A DNA stretch of 61,489 nt from Hyphomicrobiales bacterium (lineage in GTDB: Bacteria > Pseudomonadota > Alphaproteobacteria > Rhizobiales > HXMU1428-3), in the NCBI GenBank assembly GCA_017640685.1, contig JAEPQF010000003.1, forward strand, positions 1-61,489. Reading direction: 5' to 3'. Both the position numbers and the translations under genes were made by a program. Below, one piece after another: positions 8,177-17,348 of this stretch. The notes beneath the pieces are model-generated. The model had not been told where the DNA came from, did no database searches, and saw only the letters and a list, made by a program, of their open reading frames with translations. Positions within the stretch are counted from its first letter, which is position 1, and every line of letters starts with the position of its first letter.

Positions 8177-9198
8177 TTATCCCAACCAGCACCCTCTGAA
8201 GCCGTTCTGTAAGCCAGCATGCGCAATGCCAAATGCTGTGCGGAGCCAAGCTTGATCATTTTCGTTGAGGAATAAAAGTGTTGAACCAGAAAACCCTTCC
8301 CAGGAGTTATCTTGGAATTCTCTACCAATTCGAATGTACAAATTATTATTAACAATCAAATCTACGCTAGATGCAGAGTCTCCTAAGCTTAAAAAAGCCC
8401 AGAAAAGCATATATATTCCACTTCTAGGGGCTGTAAATTTTCCCGAGATGGGGTTAAAGCTATTACCATTATTAAAAATTACATGTGAGTAATTTGCAAT
8501 ATCCTGTCCAGCGAGAGTATCAGGAAAGTCACTTGCAGCAAATGCTGTTCTTTGAGGGAGAGAGACAAGTCCTGTATTTTGATCAATTTTAATAACATCA
8601 TGAAATGTATTTCCATCCCCGCTCACTTTCAAATGAAAATTTTCATCACCCGTCAGTCCCATCTCCGCACGCCCTGAAAAACCAGTTTGAAATAACAGGC
8701 TAGCAGTATCTGTCTCCGTATTTTTGTTGACTTTTAATTGATGGTCACTTCCTTCATGGTTTAAAAGAGTTGCAGGTGAGTTGACGGACAATCTGTTCGT
8801 TAAATCAGCAGTAGCATTTACGCCAACCAAGGAAGTGGGGTTAGTGGTGGCAATGCCTCCGGTACCAGCACTCCCCCAATCATTTCCATTCCAAACTAAC
8901 AAGAGGTTTTCATCTTCAACCCAACACAACCACCCCTCTTGCGGCATGTAAAACATCCAAGAGCCATCCTGCCATGCTGCAATTTGATTGTCCTTTCCCA
9001 GCCACTCATCTGTTCCGTTAACTCCAACGATAAAACGATCTCCTTCATTCAAAGGTGAGGGCGGCAGCGTCTGGATTGACTGATAGCAGATAACTGAATA
9101 AGCGCATCAAGAGCGAGAAGGGCATCATTATGAGTTACATGTTTTTGAGCTTGGCTAGGGGCTATGAAAGGTAGCTGTAAGTTAGATGTTTTGTCCAT
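8177..9198 (-). pseudogene. Frameshifted DUF2793 / C1q-like domain protein
   Basis: The minus-strand ATG at 9198 has a GGAG box and opens a frame with the DUF2793 N-terminus (LPFIAPSQAQKHVTHNDALL), which runs into a stop at 9049. The continuation (QTLPPSPLNEGDRFIVG, then IAAWQDGSWMF) is in another frame that stays open to 8177. The change of frame lies near 9078-9092 and fits one lost base. The C-terminal 130 residues, from RTAFAASDF onward, look like a C1q/TNF-type trimer domain of phage and surface fibres. DUF2793 proteins are common in alphaproteobacterial prophages and gene transfer agents. It could be a sequencing error, phase-variable, or a true pseudogene. Confidence 0.8.
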
Positions 9199-9324
9199 TT
9201 CGGTCTCCAATAAAAGTTAAATCTATTATTGTTGAAGCATTGGTTCGTGGGGACAGATCTCTTTAAATTTGATGCTAGTGGCGCATTCGTAGGAAATTTA
9301 TGCACTATGTATGGCGAAAAAGTT

Positions 9325-10246
9325 CTATCGAACGTTACGTTGTTTTTGTAGATGTTCAGCAACGCAGTGTCTTATTTTTTGTTACCGTTGCAATTAGGGG
9401 GACCATCCATTGGCAGATAATCATGGCTTGTAATCGAGCACCAGCTAAGGGGGGGGATGATGATTTTTCAATAATTTTTCTGTTTCAAGTGAATTGTGGT
9501 TTTTTGCTAAGAGTGCAATCTCATTTTTTTGAGGAATCAAAATAACAGTCAGATTATTATCAGTTCTTTTCAAAACTTTATTGCATCATTGGCTTCAATA
9601 TTTAAAGAGATGGGTGCTGTTTTTTTTTAGGATGGAATGATTAATAAGCCAAAGCAATAAATTTATAACTACAAGAAATATGCATTAAAGCTTCATGCAG
9701 GCGTGTTAATCTAGAGTGATTTTAAAGCGAATTTTAGCACGATCGATTGAGCGTTCAATAATACTATCTCTACTTTCGTTGTTTGATAGTGGGGGCAATA
9801 TTCTGAACCTGAAAAAATATAGTTATTCATACAATCTAACTAATGAGCAGACCAATTGTGTGTCCCTCTTTTAAAATCGTTTGATATTGCAATAATTACG
9901 ATTTTTTTTCAAATTTGATACCTTACGATAAAAGGTGTCGTGTGAGAGTTTTCCATTGAAGCGCACCTAAGTTATTCGTTCTATATTTACAGCTATATTC
10001 AATGCGGTGATTTAAGGAGGGAAATTTAGAAAGTTTTCCTGGAAAGCCATAAGTTGCAAGGGATGTAATCTGGCTATGAGGGTTATAACTCCAAATCCCT
10101 TGAGCGATATTTTTAAAAGCATCTTTAGTCGCAAATAAGTATCTATGTTGCCAATAATAAAGCGGGTCAGAAGTGGCGAGTCGAAGTGAAGTCTCAATAC
10201 CAAAAAAACTTATGATTAGTAAATATAAAAGGTACTTTATCGACAT
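9325..10246 (-). pseudogene. Decayed SGNH/GDSL-type hydrolase
   Basis: Minus-strand fragments in changing frames line up as one SGNH-hydrolase-like protein. The first, 107 residues from 10246, has an N-terminal membrane segment and YRTNNLGALQ. Next, near 9905-9720, comes KIVIIAISNDFKRG with an in-frame TAG and then LDCMNNY. Near 9560-9450 comes NNLTVILIPQKNEIALL, and near 9400-9325 LPMDGPPNCNGNKK and HCVAEHLQKQ, which recall the DGHPN end of the family. At least one internal stop and several frame changes make a single sequencing error unlikely. Functional relatives are exported esterases or acyl-transfer enzymes acting on polysaccharides. Apart from this remnant I see nothing between 9199 and 9922. 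Confidence 0.6.
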
Positions 10247-10255
10247 AATGAATTC

Positions 10256-10831
10256 CTATTGAACAATTCTATTCGGTGCTAATCCCTTGGTCATAAAACT
10301 AATCCGATTTAAACCTATTCCAAGTTTTCTTGCATCAGAGCTCATATGCAAATCTTTAGGTGAGATAGGTTTGGAGATTTTAAAAGTAATCTTCAGTTGG
10401 TTTGATGTAAGTGGTTTGGGTAGTTTAAAATTGAGTTGTTTCAAATGCAGGTTTCTTTTGACAGGATAACTCCAGGTCACTGCGTGATGATTATGGACAT
10501 AGACTTCAATGTTCTGAGGAGAATTTCCCCCATTGAATACTTGCATCATAAAGTCGAAAGAAATTTCTTTAATTGGTGTCTTTTTAATTGGCAGGTGAAT
10601 AATTGCTTCATTTGCATCGCTCCAAACTCCCCAATCTTCTATGTGACTCCAACCCAAGCGAAGGCTATCTTTTGAGACTGCTCCGCGATTAAAAAAATAT
10701 TGATAATTCTCAATTGAGTGATCGATTGATGTATTTGGGCGCTCTATCAAATTATCAATAATCAGAAAACCTGCAAAAAATCCCAAAAAACACAAGGAAA
10801 GTATTTTTGAATTTTTTTTCAATAATATCAT
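10256..10831 (-). CDS. Membrane-anchored hypothetical protein with beta-sandwich-like domain
   Basis: This 191-residue protein has one N-terminal membrane segment (about residues 9-28) and a periplasmic remainder. The motif LGWSHIEDWGVWSDANEAIIHLP resembles the carbohydrate-associated beta-sandwich found at the ends of some bacterial glycosyltransferases, with a tryptophan-rich strand that could contact sugars; this similarity is from memory and tentative. It is directly upstream (nine bases) of the decayed SGNH hydrolase on the same strand, so the two were once probably one operon acting on the surface glycan. It is intact. Confidence 0.55.
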   Translation of the reverse strand: MILLKKNSKILSLCFLGFFAGFLIIDNLIERPNTSIDHSIENYQYFFNRGAVSKDSLRLGWSHIEDWGVWSDANEAIIHLPIKKTPIKEISFDFMMQVFNGGNSPQNIEVYVHNHHAVTWSYPVKRNLHLKQLNFKLPKPLTSNQLKITFKISKPISPKDLHMSSDARKLGIGLNRISFMTKGLAPNRIVQ

Positions 10832-10997
10832 TGTATAATATTCTATAATATAAAGTATAGTTATTTATTTTGTGATTTTATTTGAGTAAGTTCATTAGTT
10901 TTTGTTTATAAATATATTGCATTAACGTGCTATGCAATGATATTTATTGTAAATGATTTTTTTTATGATTTTTTTTATGATTTTAAGAAGTGTTTTT

Positions 10998-12116
10998 ATG
11001 AAAATAGGGATTAATGCGCGTTGTTTATCTTCGAACCAGACGGGTATTGGTCGTTATGTGAATCAATTATGCAAAGTAATAAATAAAAAAGAAAATGATG
11101 TTATTTGTTATTTACCTAAAAAAATTCATAGTACGTTCAATTATATTGATGGTGTAAAGTATCGCGAAGCTAATCATCATAATCTTATTCAGAAACTATA
11201 TTGGGAGAATGTTTTACTTCCATCTAAGGTTAGGAAGGACAATGTTGATGTTTTTTGGGAACCTGCGCACCGCCTCCCAATATCACTTATAAAAAAAGTT
11301 CCTATCGTTTTAACCATACATGATCTTGTGTGGTTAAAAGCTCCAAAAACAATGAAGTTAAAATCATGGCTTGCTGAATGTTTACTTACATCCTATTCGA
11401 TCAAATCAGCAGATATTGTTGTCACAACTTCGCATGCAACAAAAAAAGATTTGGAAGAACATTTTCCTTTTAAACAATCTGTTGTTCAAGTTGTTACGCC
11501 AGGTATAACAAGTTTGTCGCACCAAATTCCCACTTCGAAGGTGAAAAAATCTAAGTTTACTAAACCGTTTTTCTTAATAGTAGGAACAATAGAACCAAGA
11601 AAGAACCATGTAAAACTCCTGGAAGCATATGCAAATTTATCCGATGAAACCAAAGAAAAAGCTCACCTTGTAATTGTTGGTGGTAAAGGTTGGGGGGGGA
11701 TTAACTTAGCAAATCATATTTATAATTTAGGTTTAAATAACTATGTGCATTACCTAGAATATATAGATGATGATAATTTGGCCTCTTTATATCAAGAATG
11801 TCTGTTTTTAGCTATGCCATCTCTCTATGAAGGTTTTGGTATGCCGATAGCAGAAGCAATGTCTTTTGGTAAGCCTATTTTGACATCAAATATTTCCTCA
11901 ATGCCTGAAGTGTCACAAAATGCTGGGCTTCTCATCTCACCAGATAATAAAGATGAAATCAAAGTAGCTTTGGAAAAATTAATAGAATCAGAGCATTTGC
12001 GCTCAAGGTTATCTGTTTATGCAAAAGAGAATGCAAAGCAATTTTGTTGGAGTAAATCTTCTGAAAAACTAATAGAAGCTTTTTCATTGGCCATAAATCA
12101 AGCAAGGACCTCTTAA
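10998..12116 (+). CDS. Glycosyltransferase, GT4 family (GT-B fold)
   Basis: The 372-residue product starts with MKIGINARCLSS and a TGIGRYV loop, typical for GT4 enzymes. The C-terminal donor domain has VGTIEPRKNH, and the conserved E-X7-E pattern is seen in SLYEGFGMPIAEAMSFGKP, followed by the TSNISSMPEV strand. It should transfer a sugar from a nucleotide donor at the cytoplasmic face of the inner membrane. The ORF can be extended by 15 codons of repeated MIFFMIFF sequence; I chose the ATG at 10998 because it begins the fold. Its TAA overlaps the next ATG. Confidence 0.85.
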   Translation: MKIGINARCLSSNQTGIGRYVNQLCKVINKKENDVICYLPKKIHSTFNYIDGVKYREANHHNLIQKLYWENVLLPSKVRKDNVDVFWEPAHRLPISLIKKVPIVLTIHDLVWLKAPKTMKLKSWLAECLLTSYSIKSADIVVTTSHATKKDLEEHFPFKQSVVQVVTPGITSLSHQIPTSKVKKSKFTKPFFLIVGTIEPRKNHVKLLEAYANLSDETKEKAHLVIVGGKGWGGINLANHIYNLGLNNYVHYLEYIDDDNLASLYQECLFLAMPSLYEGFGMPIAEAMSFGKPILTSNISSMPEVSQNAGLLISPDNKDEIKVALEKLIESEHLRSRLSVYAKENAKQFCWSKSSEKLIEAFSLAINQARTS

Positions 12117-13252
12117 TGAAAGTCCTTCATGTGTATAAAGGCTATTATCCCGATTTGCTGGGAGGGGTTTGCGAATTTATTCGTCAACTTACCTATGGCA
12201 CCCAAAAATTGGGAGTTGAAAACAGCTTGCTTGTTCTTACTCATAAAAGAAATGACTTCAAAACAGAAGTTGTTGATGGCCTAAAAATACATTGGTGTCC
12301 AAGTACGTTTGAAGCCGCGTCGACACCTTTCTCCTACAAGGCAATTAAACTGTTTAAGAAGTTGGCAGAAGAGGTAGATGTAATTCACTATCACTATCCT
12401 TATCCATTTGCGGATATCCTAGACAGTTTCTCAGGCACAAATAAAAGAAAAATAGTCACCTATCACACTGATATCATAAAACAAAAATACCTATCGACTT
12501 TGTATGCCCCTATAAGAGACATGTTCTTTAAAAAAGTTGACAAGATTGTTGCAACTTCTCCTAACTATTTTAAAACAAGTGATGTCTTGCAAAACTATAA
12601 ATCGAAAGTTGATGTTATAACCATAGGGCTTTTCAAAGAATTATATTGTAAAGCAAACACTGAAAAATTAAATCATTGGGCGTCGAAGGTAGATCAAAAG
12701 TTTTTTTTATTTATAGGAGCTATGAGATATTACAAAGCTCTGCCGGTTCTAATCAAAGCAGCTAAGTTAAATAATTTACCAGTCCTAATCGGCGGTGGGG
12801 GAAGAGAGCAAGCCAAATATATGGACTTAGCCAAGCAGTTAGGCGCTCAAAATGTAAAGTTTCTCGGTGTGTTGAGAGAAGAAGATAAATTAGCTTTACT
12901 AAAATTATGTTTTGCCGTGATTTTGCCTTCCCATCTTCGCTCTGAGGCCTTAGGCATTTCATTAATCGAGGGCGCAATGTTTGGAAAACCATTGATTTCA
13001 TGCGAAATGGGAACGGGCACAACTTATATAAACTTGCATAAAAAAACAGGTCTGACATGTGCCCCAAAAGACCCTGATGCCTTAAGTAATGCAATGGTAG
13101 AAATGTGGAATAATCCTGAAGAGGCCAAACAAATGGCAGCCAATTCTTTTGAAAGGTACGAGAAAGTTTTTACAGGAAAGCAAATGTCTCAAGCCTATAC
13201 CAATTTGTACAAAGAAGTTCTGTCAAAAAATAAAGCAGTTGTTAATGGTTAA
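12116..13252 (+). CDS. Glycosyltransferase, GT4 family
   Basis: This 378-residue GT-B enzyme begins MKVLHVYKGYYPDLLGGV, a common opening for GT4 proteins with a glycine loop for the acceptor side. The donor domain includes FLFIGAMRYYKALPVLI, GGGGREQ and SEALGISLIEGAMFGKP, the E-X7-E motif. TAATG overlap with the preceding GT4 gene implies translational coupling and consecutive steps on the same glycan. It ends three bases before the converging LysR gene, and I see no hairpin terminator between them. The sugar is unknown. Confidence 0.86.
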   Translation: MKVLHVYKGYYPDLLGGVCEFIRQLTYGTQKLGVENSLLVLTHKRNDFKTEVVDGLKIHWCPSTFEAASTPFSYKAIKLFKKLAEEVDVIHYHYPYPFADILDSFSGTNKRKIVTYHTDIIKQKYLSTLYAPIRDMFFKKVDKIVATSPNYFKTSDVLQNYKSKVDVITIGLFKELYCKANTEKLNHWASKVDQKFFLFIGAMRYYKALPVLIKAAKLNNLPVLIGGGGREQAKYMDLAKQLGAQNVKFLGVLREEDKLALLKLCFAVILPSHLRSEALGISLIEGAMFGKPLISCEMGTGTTYINLHKKTGLTCAPKDPDALSNAMVEMWNNPEEAKQMAANSFERYEKVFTGKQMSQAYTNLYKEVLSKNKAVVNG

Positions 13253-13255
13253 ATT

Positions 13256-14152
13256 TTATCGTCCCTCATTTTTCAAATACTCGCTTAACAAATCAAATAC
13301 CAAACGAATGCGCCTGCTGCTATGTAGCTCCCGGTGAGCGGTAAGCCAAATGGGAAATTTTATCGCCTCCATCTCCGGCAAGACTTGTTCCATGGAATTG
13401 TCGGATGCCCCCATTTGATGAGACATAGGAATAATACCTAGATCATGTTTTGCCATTTCCCAGGCAACAATTCCATTTTCAGAGCTAAAGCGAAAATTAT
13501 CTTCACTTAAAAAAATATCATGAGGCTGTAAATAACTAATCATGCGAGCATTGTCACCAAGTCCTATGAAAGCATGGTTCTTAAGCTCTTCCTTTGTCTC
13601 TGGCCGGCCAGTTTGATTCAGATAGGTTTTCGACGCATAAAAATATCCCTCGGCTTGGCGAATGAGTTTTGAAATAAGCTCTGGCTGTTCTGGGCGGACG
13701 TGACGAATGGCAATGTCTGCTTCTCTAAGTTGTAAATCTCTAATTTCATTAGAAGCAACGATCTCAATTTGCAGTCGAGGAGCAACCTCTCTTATTTTTT
13801 GAAGGGCTTTAGGGAGAGTAAAGGCAGACATTATATCACCTGCAGTAATGCGCACTCGCCCCTCAATGGCTTGTGATTGCCCTGATGCTGAAAGCGAAAC
13901 CTGATTGGCCGCCTCATACATCTTCTTCATATGCTCGAGAAGTTCAAGGCCTGTATCGGTTAAAACAAGGTTTTTACCGATACGTTCAAACAAAATCACA
14001 TCAAGTTCTTGTTCCAAAGCAGAAACTTGCCGGCCAAGGGTCGGCTGCGTGAGACCAAGTGCACGCGCAGCTGCGGAAAGAGAGCCTTCTTCAGCCGTCA
14101 CTAAAAACGCACGCGCGTGATTCCAATCAAATGATACAACATCCCAATTCAT
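13256..14152 (-). CDS. LysR-family transcriptional regulator
   Basis: The protein is 298 residues, normal for the family. The helix-turn-helix is at residues 10-65 (FLVTAEEGSLSAAARALGLTQ, PTLGRQVSALEQEL), followed by the linker helix and a periplasmic-binding-like effector domain from about residue 95 (GRVRITAGDIMSAFTLP). It is transcribed away from the methyltransferase gene at 14238, with 85 bases between the starts, the usual arrangement for LysR regulators and their target. The inducer is not evident. Confidence 0.9.
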   Translation of the reverse strand: MNWDVVSFDWNHARAFLVTAEEGSLSAAARALGLTQPTLGRQVSALEQELDVILFERIGKNLVLTDTGLELLEHMKKMYEAANQVSLSASGQSQAIEGRVRITAGDIMSAFTLPKALQKIREVAPRLQIEIVASNEIRDLQLREADIAIRHVRPEQPELISKLIRQAEGYFYASKTYLNQTGRPETKEELKNHAFIGLGDNARMISYLQPHDIFLSEDNFRFSSENGIVAWEMAKHDLGIIPMSHQMGASDNSMEQVLPEMEAIKFPIWLTAHRELHSSRRIRLVFDLLSEYLKNEGR

Positions 14153-14237
14153 ACATATTTGTATATATGATCGACAAATATAAGCAATTGATATTCTTTT
14201 TTTGCATAGTTATCTCTGTTCTAAAAGGAGAGTGCAG

Positions 14238-14894
14238 ATGCAAAAAGAAGCGAAATTTTGGAATAGCGTTGCAGAAAAATACGCGAAATCAAAAATTGCC
14301 AATGAAGACGCGTATAATTACACCTTAGAGCGAACCAGATCATATCTCACAAAAAATGATGAAGTGCTTGAAATCGGGTGTGGCACAGGGTCAACAGCAC
14401 TTCTGCTTGCAAATAGTGTGAAAGAGTTAACCGCATCCGATGTTTCAGGCGAGATGATACGCATAGGTAAAGAAAAAGCTAAAAAAGAAGGAATAGATAA
14501 TATTCGTTTTATAGAAGCTGAGGTCCTAGACAAATCTCTTGATGCAACCCAACAGGGCACAGCCCAATTTGATGCAGTTCTAGCCTATAACATTCTTCAC
14601 TTACTAAAGGAGTTACCTAAAAGCTTAGAGCAGATCAATAAAAGAGTAAAACCAGGTGGCTACTTCATTTCTAAAACTGTATGCAAGCCATCGAAAAAAA
14701 TGTCTCTGAAATTTTTAGCCATGATGCTTATTTTGCCAGTGATGCAATTGGTTGGTAAAGCCCCTTATGTGAAGATAAGAAAAAGTGAAGAGTTTGATGA
14801 GCTCATAAAAAACGCTGGGTTTAAGGTTATAGAAAGCGGTAATCATCCCGATAATCCACCCCATAGATTTATCATAGCGCAAAAAATAAAATAA
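14238..14894 (+). CDS. Class I SAM-dependent methyltransferase
   Basis: The SAM-binding motif VLEIGCGTGSTALLLA is near residue 50, followed by the acidic strand end (LTASDVSGEM) and a motif IV-like FDAVLAYNILHLL. The 218-residue length fits small-molecule methyltransferases. The ATG at 14238 lies eight bases after AAGGAG; a further-upstream ATG at 14202 has no such site. It faces away from the LysR gene and may be under its control. The substrate is unknown; the HLL-X-ELP stretch resembles methyltransferases of the UbiE/Methyltransf_11 type. Confidence 0.85.
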   Translation: MQKEAKFWNSVAEKYAKSKIANEDAYNYTLERTRSYLTKNDEVLEIGCGTGSTALLLANSVKELTASDVSGEMIRIGKEKAKKEGIDNIRFIEAEVLDKSLDATQQGTAQFDAVLAYNILHLLKELPKSLEQINKRVKPGGYFISKTVCKPSKKMSLKFLAMMLILPVMQLVGKAPYVKIRKSEEFDELIKNAGFKVIESGNHPDNPPHRFIIAQKIK

Positions 14895-14967
14895 ATTTCA
14901 GTTTTTAATGAATATATTTTTACCTGAGGTGTTTCTCTTTCATAAATCATTTTCATGGGAGTTAAAC

Positions 14968-15570
14968 ATGCTGAAAATAAAAACACTAATCGCTGCATTT
15001 CTAATGGGGGTCGTCTCGTTAAGCACTGCAAATGCAGCACATCACGAAGCTGGTAAATGGACATTATCTGGCGATGAGTCAAAAGTTGCTTACGGCTCAA
15101 TCAAGAAAAGTAAAATTGGTGAGGTCAATCATTTTACTGAATTGAAAGGAAATGTCGCCCCAGATGGAACTGTAATGGTATCTATCGATTTAGCCAGTGT
15201 CGAAACGTGGATCGATATTCGCAATGAAAGAATGGTGAAATTTGTCTTTGATGATGCAAAAACCGCCGCAACTTTAAAAACAAAAATTAACCCCGAAGAA
15301 ATCAACAAATTAAAACCAGGCGGAACCACAACTGTCTCTGTTAAAGGCACGCTATCTTTCAAAGGAAAAGATATCAAAATTGAAGCTGATATGTTTGTTG
15401 CCAAATTAACAGAGAAAAAGATCATGGTCACAACAGATGAAATGATCATGCTTTCAATGGAAGATGCCGGCATTGATGATAGCATCACAAAATTGATGGA
15501 GCTTGCCAAATTGCCATCTATTACGCGAACAGCACCGGTAACCTTACGGTTTGTTTTTGTAAAAGAATAA
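14968..15570 (+). CDS. YceI-family periplasmic protein
   Basis: Residues 1-24 form a signal peptide ending in ANAA. The mature part has the YceI layout: opening W-T-L with an SKVAYGSIK strand, a central V-S-I-D-L-A-S-V-E-T and RNERMVKFVF, then repeated V-K-G-T-L-S-F-K-G strands and a closing APVTLRFVFVKE. YceI proteins are lipocalin-like barrels that bind isoprenoid-type molecules. The ATG at 14968 follows GGGAG; the ORF is open 20 codons upstream but that part is not signal-like. The 3' flank carries a large hairpin. Confidence 0.85.
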   Translation: MLKIKTLIAAFLMGVVSLSTANAAHHEAGKWTLSGDESKVAYGSIKKSKIGEVNHFTELKGNVAPDGTVMVSIDLASVETWIDIRNERMVKFVFDDAKTAATLKTKINPEEINKLKPGGTTTVSVKGTLSFKGKDIKIEADMFVAKLTEKKIMVTTDEMIMLSMEDAGIDDSITKLMELAKLPSITRTAPVTLRFVFVKE

Positions 15571-15579
15571 GCGCGTCTG

Positions 15580-15668
15580 ATTTGCTTCATTCTGAACTTG
15601 TAAATTGTGAGCTGGAATGGGGGAGTGCCAAACATGCACTTCCCAATCCATCCGAAGCAAATTTTTTT
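15580..15668 (+). terminator. Nested hairpin with T-run after yceI
   Basis: An outer stem ATTTGCTTC (15580-15588) pairs with GAAGCAAAT (15654-15662), which is followed at once by a run of T. Inside lies a second stem, GGGGAGTGC (15620-15628) with GCACTTCCC (15636-15644), extended by TGGA/TCCA. The outer stem plus T-run is a plausible Rho-independent terminator for yceI; the inner stem is more than a terminator needs. Confidence 0.55.
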
Positions 15669-15673
15669 GTAAG

Positions 15674-17152
15674 CTAAGTGCCGCAAAAAGTGCGGCGTAC
15701 AACTTCTTCAGATGTGGGTGCCAATTCATAATTTTCTAAACCGGCTTTATCTTCAAATGGTTTAGAGTTGACCTCAACCAGTTCGTGAAATAAATCAAAA
15801 TCACCATTTAAACCAGCCTGAATGGCTTGTTCAACACGGTGATTGCGAGGAATATAAATGGGGTTGATTTGCTTCATTCCTGCAAGGCGATCTGTGCTAG
15901 AAGAGGAGGCCTTGTTGAAACGCTCACTCCAATCATCAAGCCATTTTTGCCCCGCGTCCTTATCTTCAAATAGATCTAATAGTCCAGTCGAGCTAGCTCC
16001 ATCGGCTGCCTGGGTTAAGCGACGGAAAAATAATGTAAAATCAACTTTATTTTTGGCCATTTCGATGAATGTCGATTGCATAAAACCATCCATCTCACTG
16101 TCATTTGGTAAGCCAATTTTCTGTGAAAAAATCTCTAGCAAGCGGCGATGGAATGTCGGCATAAACTCCCCAGCTATCGCCTCAGCAATTTTAATCGCTT
16201 CACTTTCTTCTTCATCTAAGAGCGGCAATAAAGCTTCTGCCAAACGGGCGAGATTCCACAGTCCCATATTTGGCTGATTATTCCACGCATAGCGACCCTG
16301 GCGATCAATCGAACTAAACTTTTTATCAGGGTGAAACTCATCTATAAAAGCGCAAGGACCATAATCAATGGTCTCTCCCGCAATTTGCATATTGTCGGTA
16401 TTCATCACACCGTGAATGAAGCCCAACCCCATCCATTGCGCGATTAAATGCGCTTGGCGTTGAATGATCGAGCGTAGTAAAAATTGGTATGGAGTCTCTG
16501 TGTCCAGCGCTTCAGGGTAGTGACGGTCAATCACATAATCAGCCAATGTTTTGACCAAATTCTTACCCGGTTCCGAATGGTCAATAGCAGCGCAATATTG
16601 AAAGGTTCCAACCCGCACATGGCTCTCGGCCACACGAGTGAATATGGCGCCTGGTATAGGTGTCTCCCGCATGATTATCTCACCCGTTGTCACCGCTGCC
16701 AGCGCCCTTGTCGTTGGCACATGAAGCGCAGCCATCGCTTCAGAGAGAATATATTCTCGAAGAACGGGACCAAGACCAGCCTTGCCATCACCGCCCCGAG
16801 AATAAGGCGTGCGCCCAGATCCTTTAAGATGAACGTCACGTCTGATGCCATCTTTATCGACGAGTTCACCAAGCAATAAAGCACGCCCATCCCCCAGCTG
16901 AGGAACCCAACCTCCAAATTGATGCCCCGCATAAGCCAGTGCAATAGGATTGGCATTAAAATCTAATTTATTACCAGAAAAAAAATCAGCAAGCTCTGAG
17001 GACTTTAAAAATGAAGGATCAAATCCAAGGTCAGTCGCGAGTTGCTCATTCACCTTGATTAGTTTGGGCGAAGGCGCGATCGTTGGTTCACTAGCACTAT
17101 AAAAACGCTTAGGTAAACGCGCATAACTGTGATCAAAGGAAAAATCTGTCAT
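15674..17152 (-). CDS. selO: Protein adenylyltransferase SelO (YdiU family)
   Basis: At 492 residues it has the usual SelO length. Recognisable blocks are YARLPKRFYSA near the N-terminus, YAGHQFGGWVPQLGDGRA, the glycine-rich LHLKGSGRTPYSRGGDGKA nucleotide loop, GFIHGVMNTDNM (catalytic-loop like) and the IDYGPCAFIDEF metal-binding segment. SelO is a pseudokinase-fold enzyme that transfers AMP to protein side chains under oxidative stress; bacterial forms are cytoplasmic. The C-terminus ends RRTFCGT, so the conserved penultimate-region cysteine (selenocysteine in some animals) is present. It is transcribed toward yceI and seems to be a single-gene unit. Confidence 0.94.
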   Translation of the reverse strand: MTDFSFDHSYARLPKRFYSASEPTIAPSPKLIKVNEQLATDLGFDPSFLKSSELADFFSGNKLDFNANPIALAYAGHQFGGWVPQLGDGRALLLGELVDKDGIRRDVHLKGSGRTPYSRGGDGKAGLGPVLREYILSEAMAALHVPTTRALAAVTTGEIIMRETPIPGAIFTRVAESHVRVGTFQYCAAIDHSEPGKNLVKTLADYVIDRHYPEALDTETPYQFLLRSIIQRQAHLIAQWMGLGFIHGVMNTDNMQIAGETIDYGPCAFIDEFHPDKKFSSIDRQGRYAWNNQPNMGLWNLARLAEALLPLLDEEESEAIKIAEAIAGEFMPTFHRRLLEIFSQKIGLPNDSEMDGFMQSTFIEMAKNKVDFTLFFRRLTQAADGASSTGLLDLFEDKDAGQKWLDDWSERFNKASSSSTDRLAGMKQINPIYIPRNHRVEQAIQAGLNGDFDLFHELVEVNSKPFEDKAGLENYELAPTSEEVVRRTFCGT

Positions 17153-17348
17153 TTGAATTTAGGTCTCATAAAAGAGTGAGCCAGAACTATGTTAAAAATG
17201 GCTCAGCTGAACTAAAGGGCAATGTGGCATTTCATTAAGGTAGAGTTTCAATAACAACACCGCCACGTTGCTGTGCAATATGGGAAGTTAGTTAGACCAA
17301 GTCAATGGATGGAGGGATTGAAAGACGGCTAGATACCAATATTGGCAA

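Noticed and set aside
9300-9545. 81-residue plus-strand ORF
   Set aside because: It is antisense to fragments of the SGNH-hydrolase pseudogene and lacks a ribosome site.
15129-15686. 185-residue minus-strand ORF opposite yceI
   Set aside because: It is a shadow of a well-supported periplasmic protein gene, with hydrophobic-looking antisense translation.
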